From GCA-2693325 sp964011675 (GTDB lineage Bacteria; Latescibacterota; UBA2968; UBA8231): 49,940 nt of DNA. Under the pieces are notes generated by a model. That model made no database searches. It was not told the origin of the DNA and worked only from the letters and a program-made list of their open reading frames with translations. The stretch covers positions 1 through 49,940 of the forward strand of contig CAXGPR010000022.1 of the NCBI GenBank assembly GCA_964011675.1, in the 5' to 3' direction. Position 1 is the first letter of the stretch. Each line of letters opens with the position of its first letter. Positions 23,630 to 32,651 of the stretch are shown piece by piece. The position numbers and the translations under genes are program-made.

Positions 23630-26365
23630 TCAACCTGTTGTCCTCATGCCCGCCGCAACGCTTTGTATGCTTTGGCGCAGCAAATCTCGTAGGGTCCCCT
23701 CCGCCTCTTCATCGCCGCCCTGCAACCGGCGCAGCAGGTCGATTTGAATAAGGTTGAGCGGATCAACGTATGGATCTCTTTCAGCAATCGAACGCTGCAG
23801 CCAAGGCACGCCGTCAAGCAAGTCTTTTCGCCCCGTCATTTTCCCAAGGGCAAAACAGGTCCGGCGATATTCTTCGTCTAGCTTTTTCCATATGGCCTCT
23901 CCCTCCTGACGTCTCTGCATCAACTTGCCATATTCGTAGGCCATATGCATGTCGGCTTTAGCTAGGGCAAGTTCGGCATTGTCGACCGTTCCGCGAAAGA
24001 AGCTCCATTCGTTATACATGCACTGGAGTTCAGCCCAACCGTTCTGATGATTTTCCGCACACGCCGTCAGCGCGCTCCCCATTCCATACCAAGCCGGAAT
24101 AAGCGCCCGGCTTTGCGTCCAGGCAAAAACCCAGGGAATCGCTCGTAGCCCTTCGAGGGTAGCCGGCCCAGAACGACGCCTAGACGGTCGCGAACCTATG
24201 GGCAGGTCTTCGATCACGGCGATAGGCGTAGCCGAGCGAAAGTATTCGACAAATCCCGCCATTTCAACCAGATCTCGGTAGGATTTATAGGCCCGATCTC
24301 CCAGCTGATGCGTCATCTCGCCCCACGTCCCTTCGGGCTCTCTCTCGAGTTGGGCCTCAACGAGAAAAGTCGCGGAGGTAATCTGTTCCAAGTGACGGAA
24401 GGCGATCTGAGCGTCGTCGTAGCGCGCTGCCAATACTTCTCCCTGCTCAGTCATCCTAATAGCGCCCCCCACTGTGTGCGGAGGAAGGGAAAGAATACTG
24501 CGGGCCGCCGGGCCGCCACCGCGACCAAGAGAGCCCCCACGACCGTGAAAAAATACGACCTGCACCCCGGAAGCTTCTCCAATGGCATGTAGTGCTACCT
24601 GGGCCTGATACTGCCCCCAACAGGCGGCCAAATATCCGCCGTCTTTAGTGCTATCGGAATACCCAATCATAACGGTCTGCACGGCGCCTGATTCGCGCAC
24701 GCGTTCGGCATATTTATCGCAGGACAAAAGCTGCTTGAGGACATCGCCACCCCGTTGCAGGTCGTCAATAGTTTCAAAGAGCGGTACGATCCCCGCACTG
24801 CCTACGCCCAGCGCTTCAGTCCCCGCTTCCCGCGCCGTCCAGTGTAGCAGCCAGAGGACCTCCAATACATCGCTGGGATGGTGGGTCATACTGATGACAT
24901 GCCCACCCAAGACCTCATGCCCATGCAGTTGAACCGTCCGCGTCAATAGGCGAAAAAGCGCGAGCGCTTCGGCCGTTTGCTCAGAGAGAGCCGCTTCGTC
25001 CGGGGCGACATACGCGCCGAGCGTATCGACTAAGATCGCCTGTCGCTCATCCTCTGAAAGACGGAGATAATCGACATCATCTCGAAGAGCGCTCATTAAT
25101 TCGGCAACGACCTGTTCGTATACGCTGGAATCTTGCCGCACATCGAGACGAGCCATATGGAAGCCGAAGATACGGATACGGCATAGCCAGTCTTTAACGG
25201 CAGTAGAAGCAACTACCCCCGCGCCGTGATCAATCAAGCTCCGATAAACTCGCTGAATATCGCGCTCCAAATCCTCGGCGCGATGATAGGCGCCCTCTTG
25301 CTCGACATCGTCAATAGAGGCAACGGTCTGCTGCAGTCTCCACCGCACAACGCGTAAAAACCGCCGGTAGACCTCAAAGGGTGAAACCCGCTCTAGCTTA
25401 GAGATAAGGTTGGGCCACTGCGATAGAGCCCGCTCCAAAGCATCTCTGATCTCATCGCTAATCTCAACCCAATGGGTCGACATACTCAGCAAACGTATAG
25501 CGGCCTGACACTCCGCTAAATGAGCCTCTAACGCTGCTCGGCGCAGCGTGCCGAGCGTCTGTTCTGTTATACCACTTGTGACGAATGGATTACCGTCGCG
25601 ATCACCGCCAATCCAGCTGCCAAAATGGAGAAAGCGCGGCTGATCAAACTCCGTTCCGGGATAATATCGCTCAAGTCCGTTTTCCAGTTCACGATAGAGA
25701 CGCGGCACGACGTTCCACAGGGTCTGCATAACAAAGAGCGAACGTTCGACTTCTTCCAACACAGTCGGCCGTTCCGGGCGATGCGAATCCGTCTGCCACA
25801 GGGAAGTGAGCTCGCCCAAAACCCGTTCTTCAATTTCGGCCTCTTCGCGCGGCAGCAAATCCACCGCAGAAAGATCGACTAGCGATTGCTGTAAATTGCG
25901 CATGCTCTGACGCAGCGTACGGCGCTTCGCTTCAGTCGGATGAGCGGTGAACACAGGTTCGATATCAAGCTGGTCTAAAAACAGCTGGATCTGAGCAGCA
26001 TCACATCCATCATCGCTCAGTTTCTTAAGCGCATCGCCAATGGATTCGGGACGCGAATCTACCCCACTGCGCCACTCGCGGTCCCGCAGCACGCGCACCC
26101 GGTGTCGATCTTCAACCATATTTATCAAGTCGAATAGGATTCCAATTGCGCGCAGGACGACGCTTGCATCTTCATCATCAAAGCCTGCGATGAGTTCACT
26201 CAGTTCTCTCTGAGCGCGCTCATCTCCGCGGCGCCGTGCGCGCGCCAGTTCAATGACGTGCTCGACGAGTTCTGTTCTGCGCACGCCGACCTGATCTTGC
26301 AGCACCCTGTACAGATCGTTGGTCAACCGGCGCACTTCTTGGACGAGTGTATGAGGACTTGCCAT
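23630..26365 (-). CDS. ppc: Phosphoenolpyruvate carboxylase
   Basis: PEPC makes oxaloacetate from PEP and bicarbonate and so refills the TCA cycle. The 911-residue protein has the catalytic His142 in VFTAHPTEAKRR, the glycine motif GYSDSTKDGG (568-577), the mobile loop FFHGRGGSLGRGGGP (605-619), and the C-terminal end AAGMRTTG, close to the usual MRNTG. Length and motif order are typical of bacterial homotetramers that are controlled by acetyl-CoA and aspartate. It sits 20 bases after the gluconokinase gene on the same strand. Confidence 0.97.
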   Translation of the reverse strand: MASPHTLVQEVRRLTNDLYRVLQDQVGVRRTELVEHVIELARARRRGDERAQRELSELIAGFDDEDASVVLRAIGILFDLINMVEDRHRVRVLRDREWRSGVDSRPESIGDALKKLSDDGCDAAQIQLFLDQLDIEPVFTAHPTEAKRRTLRQSMRNLQQSLVDLSAVDLLPREEAEIEERVLGELTSLWQTDSHRPERPTVLEEVERSLFVMQTLWNVVPRLYRELENGLERYYPGTEFDQPRFLHFGSWIGGDRDGNPFVTSGITEQTLGTLRRAALEAHLAECQAAIRLLSMSTHWVEISDEIRDALERALSQWPNLISKLERVSPFEVYRRFLRVVRWRLQQTVASIDDVEQEGAYHRAEDLERDIQRVYRSLIDHGAGVVASTAVKDWLCRIRIFGFHMARLDVRQDSSVYEQVVAELMSALRDDVDYLRLSEDERQAILVDTLGAYVAPDEAALSEQTAEALALFRLLTRTVQLHGHEVLGGHVISMTHHPSDVLEVLWLLHWTAREAGTEALGVGSAGIVPLFETIDDLQRGGDVLKQLLSCDKYAERVRESGAVQTVMIGYSDSTKDGGYLAACWGQYQAQVALHAIGEASGVQVVFFHGRGGSLGRGGGPAARSILSLPPHTVGGAIRMTEQGEVLAARYDDAQIAFRHLEQITSATFLVEAQLEREPEGTWGEMTHQLGDRAYKSYRDLVEMAGFVEYFRSATPIAVIEDLPIGSRPSRRRSGPATLEGLRAIPWVFAWTQSRALIPAWYGMGSALTACAENHQNGWAELQCMYNEWSFFRGTVDNAELALAKADMHMAYEYGKLMQRRQEGEAIWKKLDEEYRRTCFALGKMTGRKDLLDGVPWLQRSIAERDPYVDPLNLIQIDLLRRLQGGDEEAEGTLRDLLRQSIQSVAAGMRTTG

Positions 26366-26384
26366 TCTACTATTGTCGTTTGAG

Positions 26385-26891
26385 TTAAAGGCCTAGTTTG
26401 TCTTGTATGTCTGCCGCTATCTCGTCGGGCTCGGCATCGATATCGACCGAGATTGCAGAATGCGGCTCCTCCAGCGTTTGAAATTGACTCTCTAAGAGCG
26501 ATGCAGGCATATAGCGATGCACGCGCCTGGCGAGCCGATCGGCAATAAGCTGGCGGCTTCCCTTTAGATGAACCACCCGTACCTCTGCCCGATCATCCAC
26601 CAAAATCGCTCGGTAGGACTCCTTTAGAGCAGAGCATGCTAGTATTGCACCCTGCCCGGCATCCAACCACGTGCCAATGTGCTCTGAGAGTGCGCGAAGC
26701 CACGGCCAGCGATCCGCATCTTCAAGCGGAACGCCCTGGGCCATTTTGTCTACGTTCGCTTGGGGATGAAAGTCATCCGCGTCGTAATATGACCATCCAA
26801 TACGGTCGGCAAGCAGCGCTCCAACCGTCGACTTCCCCGAACCCGTAACACCCATTAATACAATAACTTTACACGCAATACCTTCTGACAC
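26385..26891 (-). CDS. gntK: Gluconokinase
   Basis: The 168-residue P-loop kinase has GVTGSGKSTVG (Walker A) near the N terminus, then the gluconate-specific DADDFHPQANVDKMAQG and LEDADRWPWL, followed by CSALKESYR and the C-terminal MPASLLESQFQTLEEP. It phosphorylates gluconate to 6-phosphogluconate. GTG 26891 is preferred as start because AAGGG lies eight bases upstream, although an ATG at 26921 is also in frame without a visible binding site. It is the first gene of a short group with ppc and a Nudix gene. The 27018 palindrome separates it from the upstream carbohydrate operon. Confidence 0.93.
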   Translation of the reverse strand: MSEGIACKVIVLMGVTGSGKSTVGALLADRIGWSYYDADDFHPQANVDKMAQGVPLEDADRWPWLRALSEHIGTWLDAGQGAILACSALKESYRAILVDDRAEVRVVHLKGSRQLIADRLARRVHRYMPASLLESQFQTLEEPHSAISVDIDAEPDEIAADIQDKLGL

Positions 26892-26986
26892 GGTATTTTC
26901 CCTTTCGTTACAACCCTTCATAAGATATGCATACGGCCCGTATCTTCAAGGCTGGACCGACCCGCATTCCACAGGGCCTCGTACAC

Positions 26987-27018
26987 AAAAATACCTCGGG
27001 TTAACCCGAGGTATTTTT
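26987..27018. terminator. Perfect 32-bp palindromic terminator
   Basis: AAAAATACCTCGGG at 26987-27000 pairs perfectly with CCCGAGGTATTTTT at 27005-27018 around the loop TTAA. The stem has a run of A on one side and of T on the other, so it can work in both directions. It lies 24 bases after the stop of the minus-strand Gfo/Idh/MocA gene, whose operon it most likely ends. Confidence 0.88.
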
Positions 27019-27042
27019 GCACGCTGAACGCAGTCTATCCGC

Positions 27043-28047
27043 TCAGCCCAGTTTCTCCACATTCACCCAAGATCCCGAACTACTGGAGGCGTAGCACGCA
27101 TCAATGATCGCGACGGCATCGGCAGAGCACTGCAGGTCCTCATTCAGCTCTTCGCGACTTATCTCCCCGCGTACCGCCGCAAGCAGACGCTCTACGCGCG
27201 TGGGCAGTGCCGGTGCTTCTTCAACCGGCTGGGCTTCTTTCCCTGGAGCGGCGACGACGTATCCCAGCTGTGGATGATTAAACAGAGTGCCTTCGCTTCC
27301 CGTCACTTCTAGGCCGCCAATGCCCCCGGTTTGAACCCAAGAGGCTTCGACCGTGCCCAAAACGCCGTTTGCGAAGCGGAAAAGGGCGATGCCGTGATCG
27401 TCAACCGCACTGTAGATACCCGAGGCATTGCCAATGGTCGCCGTAACGCTATCGACCGTGCCGATAAACGAACGCAGCAGGTGAACTGCATGCGCCCCCA
27501 TATCCATAAACGCCCCACCGCCCGCTAGGTCGGGATTGCTAAACCAGGCCAGGTCTTCCGAGTCAAACCAGTGTCCGTAGGCTGCGTGATGGGCATTGCG
27601 AAAGCGCGCATGCGTAATCTGCCCCAATGCCCCGCTGTCTATCACTCTTTTAACACCCTGCATAACCCCGTCAAACGGTTGAAAATAACCCATGTGAACA
27701 ATCGTATCATGCTCTCGAATAAGCGCTAGTGCTTCTGCAGCATCCGCAGTGAGAGCCGTGAAAGGCTTTTCGCAAAAAATGGGTTTTCCAACGGGAATAG
27801 CGGCCTTTAATAGGGGCAAATGACGGGTGTTTTCTGCGCAGATAATGAAGGCATCTACGTCTTGACGGCCGACTACTGAATCCAAGTCTCCGCTAAACGC
27901 GGCGCCGTATTCTTCGGCATAGCGGGTGCCACGATCCGCCATATCGTCCCAGAGAGCCACGAGCGAGCAATCATCTCGCTTGGATATCTCTTCGAGAAAG
28001 CCGCGGGTGTGAATATGTGCAGCCGAAAGCAATGCTATATTTGTCAA
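27043..28047 (-). CDS. Gfo/Idh/MocA family oxidoreductase
   Basis: This NAD(P)-dependent dehydrogenase would oxidise or reduce a sugar, inositol or related polyol in the cytoplasm. The N-terminal Rossmann domain begins at NIALLSAAHIHTRGFLEEI, where the usual GxGxxG loop is replaced by an Ala-His form seen in one subfamily. The catalytic lysine is in FCEKPFTAL. The C-terminal alpha/beta domain includes GGGAFMDMGAHAVHLLRSF, the typical His/Asp helix. The start is TTG 28047 with AAGGAAG six bases upstream, giving 334 residues. It is the last gene of the minus-strand carbohydrate operon, after the nucleoside hydrolase pseudogene. Confidence 0.9.
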   Translation of the reverse strand: MTNIALLSAAHIHTRGFLEEISKRDDCSLVALWDDMADRGTRYAEEYGAAFSGDLDSVVGRQDVDAFIICAENTRHLPLLKAAIPVGKPIFCEKPFTALTADAAEALALIREHDTIVHMGYFQPFDGVMQGVKRVIDSGALGQITHARFRNAHHAAYGHWFDSEDLAWFSNPDLAGGGAFMDMGAHAVHLLRSFIGTVDSVTATIGNASGIYSAVDDHGIALFRFANGVLGTVEASWVQTGGIGGLEVTGSEGTLFNHPQLGYVVAAPGKEAQPVEEAPALPTRVERLLAAVRGEISREELNEDLQCSADAVAIIDACYASSSSGSWVNVEKLG

Positions 28048-28099
28048 TCTGAACTTCCTTTCTCTCTTGTGGTGTATTTGAAACACATGTAGTAAAACA

Positions 28100-29020
28100 T
28101 CACAAATCCAATGCTCTGCCGTGCAGAAACTCCATGGCGCGCGCTGCCGACGTCTACCGCGCAACCGACGAACATACCCTCCTCGCTTTCCTCAGGCAAG
28201 ACCCTAAGACTTCCCGCCGACGCTCCTTCGGTCTCTACTCCAATTGCCAGCGCACGCATTGAAAAGAGAGAGGGCTCTATGAGCAGCGCATGAACGGAAG
28301 GATCGTGCAGATGCATTTTGCGCGCTCCCCCCTGTGCCTGCTCAAATTCAAAGACGCTTTGCGTGGCTTCTTGCACGAACCGAGTCCAACGGTCCCCGCG
28401 CGCTTGGCAAGCGGCGACGATTTCACCTTCCGTGAGCGTGAGCTGCTCCGTCACGTCGAGCGGTATGAGCGTTAGGTTAGTGAGTGCCTGTAACAGTTCA
28501 CTCAGAGCATGAGGATCTGCATAGATATTGTATTCGCTCGTGTCCGTTATATTTCCACCACACCACAGGGCCCCTCCCATCGCTAAAACGCGACGCGCCC
28601 TGTTGAGTATACCCGGCGATTTCCTTTCGACCAGCGCCAAATTGGTCAGCGGTCCGATAGCGACGACGACAAGCTCTCCGGGGCGCTTCTGAATCTCTCT
28701 GATAATATGATCGACGGCTCGACCAACCGGCAGCGTGCTCGGTTCAGGTAGTTCAGCATACCCCAACCCCGTGCTCCCATGCACTTGAACAGCATCCACG
28801 CGATCTATAAAAAGCGGCTTCTTCGCTCCCACGTAAACGGGCACGTCGTCCCGGCCCAGCAATTCCAGCAGCTGCAGCGCACTGCGCGTCCCCTGCTCGA
28901 TCGATACGTTGCCCGAAACGACCGTGAGGCCAACGACGTCCAACTAGAGCGCGTTTAATGCCATCGCAATAGCGAGGGCATCATCTACCCCAGATTTGTA
29001 TCAAACAAAACGGGCTGCAT
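28100..29020 (-). pseudogene. Nucleoside hydrolase (IunH-like), broken at three places
   Basis: Conserved parts of an inosine-uridine preferring nucleoside hydrolase are spread over three frames. From ATG 29020 the frame reads MQPVLFDTNLG and stops. One frame over follows GVDDALAIAMALNAL, then an in-frame TAG at 28944-28946, then LDVVGLTVVSGNVSIEQGT. The body continues through VVAIGPLTNLALV, MGGALWCGGNITDTSEYNI and LTLIPLDVTEQLTL. Near 28137-28144 a two-base loss in a GCGCGC run throws off the true end, which is readable in another frame as MEFLHGRALDL with stop at 28102-28100. The metal-binding DTDPGVDDA motif is also changed (Asp to Asn). An intact frame of 299 codons exists from 28943, but it lacks the catalytic N terminus and has a false tail. 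Confidence 0.82.
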
Positions 29021-29022
29021 AT

Positions 29023-29823
29023 CTACTCGTGGAGTGCGCGCTCTGCACCGTCTTGAGGCCGATAGCCCACGTCGCGCTGTGCACTTTCTAGATCAACCCA
29101 GCGCCGGTCGTTATCTGACATTCCATAGTATATGCCAAACCGGAGCGCCGGATCGGCCTCGATGCAGCACCGAACCAACTCGGCGATATCGCGCTGACTG
29201 CACCACAGGTCTGCGCGCCCGCTGCGCGGGCTATCTTCCCCTGTAACCCACCCAATGCGAATACACAAACTAGACACTCCGTGACTGTGTCCGTACACCC
29301 GAGCGAGAGATTCCGACCAGACCTTGCTAGCGGCATAGATATTGCGCGGCTGCCCCGGCGTATCGACGGATACGAAGGGCACCTCGGCAGGCACGTCCTC
29401 CTCCCGCCCTTCAACAATTGATCTGTAAGGCTCGTGCTCGCAGTCGCCGGTCGAAACCTGTATTGTGCTAGCCGCCACAATGCGGCTAACACCCGCCTCG
29501 CGGCTAGCCTCAAAAATGTGGTAGGTCCCGATGAGATTGTTGTCGCGCAAACTCTCCCAGCTCCGCCCTGACGGATCTGCAGCCATATGCACAACGACGT
29601 CCATACCCTTGACCGCACGGCGCACGGCCTCCATGTCGGTAATATTGCAGGTGAAATAGCGGCTGTCGGGCAAATCGATTAATCGATCGTCAAAAACGCG
29701 CTCGGACAAATCGCGACTGCGATCTAAACCATAGAGCTCATAGCGCTCAGGCGAGCGACTTAAATGCAGGTAAACAGCGCTGCCCACCAGTCCCGAAATC
29801 CCCGTTACAAGAATCTTTTTCAT
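29023..29823 (-). CDS. NAD-dependent epimerase/dehydrogenase, uronate-dehydrogenase-like
   Basis: The 266-residue SDR protein begins KKILVTGISGLVGSAVYLHL, the extended-SDR nucleotide motif. Its active site is intact with Ser/Thr in VAASTIQV and YAASK (Tyr and Lys) in RNIYAASKVWSE. The middle part, HMAADPSGRSWESLRDNNLI and IRIGWVTG, resembles hexuronate dehydrogenases that oxidise D-glucuronate or D-galacturonate. The start is ATG 29823 with GGAG nine bases before it; a GTG 15 bases upstream is too close to the binding site. It sits in an operon with an MFS transporter and an amidohydrolase, which fits uronate or lactone catabolism, but substrate is not proven. Confidence 0.85.
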   Translation of the reverse strand: MKKILVTGISGLVGSAVYLHLSRSPERYELYGLDRSRDLSERVFDDRLIDLPDSRYFTCNITDMEAVRRAVKGMDVVVHMAADPSGRSWESLRDNNLIGTYHIFEASREAGVSRIVAASTIQVSTGDCEHEPYRSIVEGREEDVPAEVPFVSVDTPGQPRNIYAASKVWSESLARVYGHSHGVSSLCIRIGWVTGEDSPRSGRADLWCSQRDIAELVRCCIEADPALRFGIYYGMSDNDRRWVDLESAQRDVGYRPQDGAERALHE

Positions 29824-29850
29824 CGCTTTAATCTCCACTCCTTACACTCA

Positions 29851-30738
29851 TCAATCCAAAGGTACGAGCCGCAGCGCATTTTCGCGAAAGATCTTTCGTC
29901 TCACCCCCTCAGGCAGGGCCAATGGACGCAGATAGTCCTGTAGGGCATTGCCCGGCGCATCGCGTCCGTAGAGCAATCGATCAGAAAATCGCTCCAAAAA
30001 TTGCAGAGCGTGATCGGAATCTCTTCGCAGCGCCCCCAGTCCCGATCCAGCTGAAAGATCGGCCCAGAGATTGTCGTATGTTTCCATGAGGCGAATAAGC
30101 TCGCCCCCTTCCACAATGGGTCCGTTGGGGTATAAAGCCGAGTCGCGCTCGGCGTCGCCACTTATATAGCGCCAAAAGCCCGGTGCATGTCCCACAAAGA
30201 TCGTATTAGGACACGCCTGGAGAGCGCGTTCAAGCGGTCCGGGCATACCACCGTACCAGTGTGGCTGATATACGGGCACTCCTTTTTCATCCTGCAAATA
30301 GGATACATCCAGATGTAGGACAACCGGACATGAGAGCGAACCGGCCGTGCGAAACAATTCGATACTGCGCGGGTCGTCGAGCAGCATCCGATAGCTCCAT
30401 TCTCCGCAAACTCGCACTCCGTGCGTGTGGTATGCGGCCTCAAAATAGGCGCTTGCATTCCCTTCAGAGGGGCATGGACAATAGCCGGCAACTAGGCGCT
30501 CTGGAAAGAGCCGGCAGGCCGCTAAGACGTCTGATAAGAGCGATCCAGCATGCGTGCCGTCAGCCCTCTGATTGAGCGGACTGAATCCGTGATGGGAAGA
30601 TGGAACATCCTCTGCTGGAGGTATATACCAAGTGAGAATCCACGCCCGCTCTATTTGAAATCGGTCCATTTCGGCTACGACGGCTGCCGCATCCAACCCG
30701 TGATAATCGACGTGCATATGAGAGTCTATCCACTGCAA
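29851..30738 (-). CDS. Amidohydrolase (amidohydrolase_2 family)
   Basis: The 295-residue protein is a metal-dependent TIM-barrel hydrolase or decarboxylase. Metal ligands are visible as DSHMH (residues 5-9), His in VVLHLDVSYL, His in FVGHAPGFW, and Asp in LLYGRDAPGN. This family includes 2-pyrone-4,6-dicarbaxylate and sugar lactone hydrolases and aromatic decarboxylases. The start is TTG 30738, with GAGG eight bases upstream and the MFS stop just before it; the frame is open much further into the MFS gene, but that extension lacks homology. In this operon it might open a lactone made by the following dehydrogenase; this is inference. Confidence 0.87.
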   Translation of the reverse strand: MQWIDSHMHVDYHGLDAAAVVAEMDRFQIERAWILTWYIPPAEDVPSSHHGFSPLNQRADGTHAGSLLSDVLAACRLFPERLVAGYCPCPSEGNASAYFEAAYHTHGVRVCGEWSYRMLLDDPRSIELFRTAGSLSCPVVLHLDVSYLQDEKGVPVYQPHWYGGMPGPLERALQACPNTIFVGHAPGFWRYISGDAERDSALYPNGPIVEGGELIRLMETYDNLWADLSAGSGLGALRRDSDHALQFLERFSDRLLYGRDAPGNALQDYLRPLALPEGVRRKIFRENALRLVPLD

Positions 30739-30742
30739 TATG

Positions 30743-31957
30743 CTATCCTCTATCTGACTCCACCATTTTCGCTTGGCTTTTCGCAAGCGTTTCCGGCACC
30801 AAAAATCCCAGTATAGCCGCTCCCGAAAAACCAATGGCAGCAACGCCCAATGGGGCAAAAACGAGTCCCATCGCCTCAGCAATCGCGCCAACTACGAGCG
30901 GACTAGCGGCACTCCCTCCGTCACCGATAAATCGCCACAAACCAAGAAATTCTCCGCGCGCCCTCTCCGGCGCCAAATCCGCCCCCAGAGTCATCATGGT
31001 GCCCGAACCCAACCCGTTGCCCAAGCCAATCCACGCAGCCACCAAATGCAACGTCCATACGCTCTCTGCAGCGGGTATCATTAACATACCTACCGCTTGG
31101 ATCGCAAAGCTCGGGACATAGGCATATTTCCGCCCCCAGGTGTCCATGATCACGCCCGCGGGATAAAACATGAGCATATCAACTGCAGAGGATACGCTGA
31201 CAATCAGACCAACAGATCGCACGTCTAATCCCAGCGCATCTGCTGCGTACAGCGGTATGATAATCAGCCGAGCCGCGCGTATTAACTGCGCGCATAGTTG
31301 ACCAGAGCCCGCGATCAGTAACACGGACCGATGGGCGCTAAACACCTGCCTCAGAGAGCGGTGTTCGGTTACCGAATCCTCAACCACGCCGCGCGCGCCG
31401 CGCACCCAAAACAGCACAGCAACACCCCCCACTAGCCCGAGAGCGGCAAAGCCTATAAACGCGACACGCAGCCCAAACGCCGCGCCCAGGACACCGCCTA
31501 ATGCCGGCCCAATAAAGGAGCCCAATCGTCCAATACCACCTAGAACCGCGATTGAACGGCCACGGCGCTGCACCTGCACGAGTTCGGCGATGTAGGAGTG
31601 CCGTGAGATACCCAGTAGAGCGGCCCCGACGCCGGACAAGATGCGAAAAAAAACTACGAACCAGAGACTATCAACCCAGAAAAGTGCCAGAGCCCCAACA
31701 ATGCTACATCCCGCACCTAAGAGCATCGAGACCTTATGCCCTATCCGGCGAATCAACACGCCTGCAGGCATATCGCTTAGCAGCGTGCCCGCGCTCTCAG
31801 CGGCCAAAACGAGTCCCACCAACCCGTATGAAACATCGTAGGAACGAACGTAGAGCGGCATGATAGGAATTAGCATGCCCCTACTAACCGCAAAGATCAG
31901 CGCAGGCACATACACGGCCAATAGCAAATGTCGCGCATTTCCCGATGTATCAGACAA
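30743..31957 (-). CDS. Major facilitator superfamily transporter
   Basis: The 404-residue protein has 12 hydrophobic segments. The MFS loop motif between helices 2 and 3 is visible in GVLIRRIGHKVSML, and a related one between helices 8 and 9 is in GVIMDTWGRKYAYV. The central hydrophilic loop (~residues 190-205) carries charged residues. It would import or export a small solute by proton symport or antiport. The start is TTG 31957 with GAGAGGG about 12 bases upstream. It is the first gene of a minus-strand operon with the amidohydrolase starting five bases after its stop; transport of the operon's substrate is the natural guess. No binding site for a known regulator was recognised. Confidence 0.88.
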   Translation of the reverse strand: MSDTSGNARHLLLAVYVPALIFAVSRGMLIPIMPLYVRSYDVSYGLVGLVLAAESAGTLLSDMPAGVLIRRIGHKVSMLLGAGCSIVGALALFWVDSLWFVVFFRILSGVGAALLGISRHSYIAELVQVQRRGRSIAVLGGIGRLGSFIGPALGGVLGAAFGLRVAFIGFAALGLVGGVAVLFWVRGARGVVEDSVTEHRSLRQVFSAHRSVLLIAGSGQLCAQLIRAARLIIIPLYAADALGLDVRSVGLIVSVSSAVDMLMFYPAGVIMDTWGRKYAYVPSFAIQAVGMLMIPAAESVWTLHLVAAWIGLGNGLGSGTMMTLGADLAPERARGEFLGLWRFIGDGGSAASPLVVGAIAEAMGLVFAPLGVAAIGFSGAAILGFLVPETLAKSQAKMVESDRG

Positions 31958-32063
31958 GCTTGATTGATTCCCTCTCCCGATTCACCTGCGCACCGCTCAG
32001 GCCGAAGACCAGCAGCGCCGGTCTCTAATCACCAGCCCCATTACAGATCTGCATCAATTTCTC

Positions 32064-32450
32064 CTACACCATGGGCGTTGCACGCTGAGTCAACTGTATA
32101 GCAAAACCCCATGGATCCCGCAGCATCGCCAACGTATCTCCCGCCGGCGTAGGACCAGGTCCTCCTACCAGTTGGGCTCCCGCCTCTTCAAGTCGTTTAA
32201 TCGTCCCTTCCATATCCTCAACCGCGAATGCCATATGCAACACCTGCGGATCCTGCGCGGCGTAGTTGGGAATGAGTTCGGGAGGATTATTGTAAAGCTC
32301 CATCACTACACGATCCGTAGAATCTGCGAGAAAATGCATAAAGGCCGGCCCCTCGCTCTGGCGAACGATTTTCATCTGCAGATGGTCGACATACCACTTG
32401 GCTACGGTGACTGGATCTTCTATGTTGATTGCAAAATGTTCAAACTTCAT
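32064..32450 (-). CDS. VOC (glyoxalase/dioxygenase fold) family protein
   Basis: The 128-residue protein has the paired beta-alpha-beta-beta-beta units of the vicinal oxygen chelate fold. Candidate metal ligands are His5 in EHFAINI, Glu51 in VVMELYNN, and His72 in VLHMAFAVED; the C-terminal LRDPWGFAIQLTQ is common to glyoxalase and fosfomycin-resistance-like proteins. It may act as a lyase, isomerase or resistance protein, and the exact role is not predictable. ATG 32450 follows GGGAGATTTTAG, a good binding site. It is a single gene, divergent from the HD gene across 201 bases in which no other feature was recognised. Confidence 0.85.
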   Translation of the reverse strand: MKFEHFAINIEDPVTVAKWYVDHLQMKIVRQSEGPAFMHFLADSTDRVVMELYNNPPELIPNYAAQDPQVLHMAFAVEDMEGTIKRLEEAGAQLVGGPGPTPAGDTLAMLRDPWGFAIQLTQRATPMV

Positions 32451-32651
32451 CTAAAATCTCCCGATTTGGATGGATACGTAAACGAAAGCGCGCCCCACCC
32501 CATCTTTCCCTACTTAGCATACCGCAAAGCAGGTAGAGTTAGATGCGTTGATACCGATACTGCAGCAACTCCAGGCCGCTTTCATTTCTTGCTCTTTGGC
32601 CGCGCGCCCTTATTATATGTAAAGACCCTTTTATACACCAATCCGAGGATA

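Noticed and set aside
26987..27018. Perfect palindrome as a regulator operator
   Set aside because: The A-run/T-run flanks, GC-rich stem and place 24 bases after a stop codon fit a bidirectional terminator better than an operator.
32172..32651. Long upstream extension of the HD gene frame
   Set aside because: It covers the VOC gene and the intergenic region and has no homology; the ATG at 32652 with GAGG before it gives the family N terminus.
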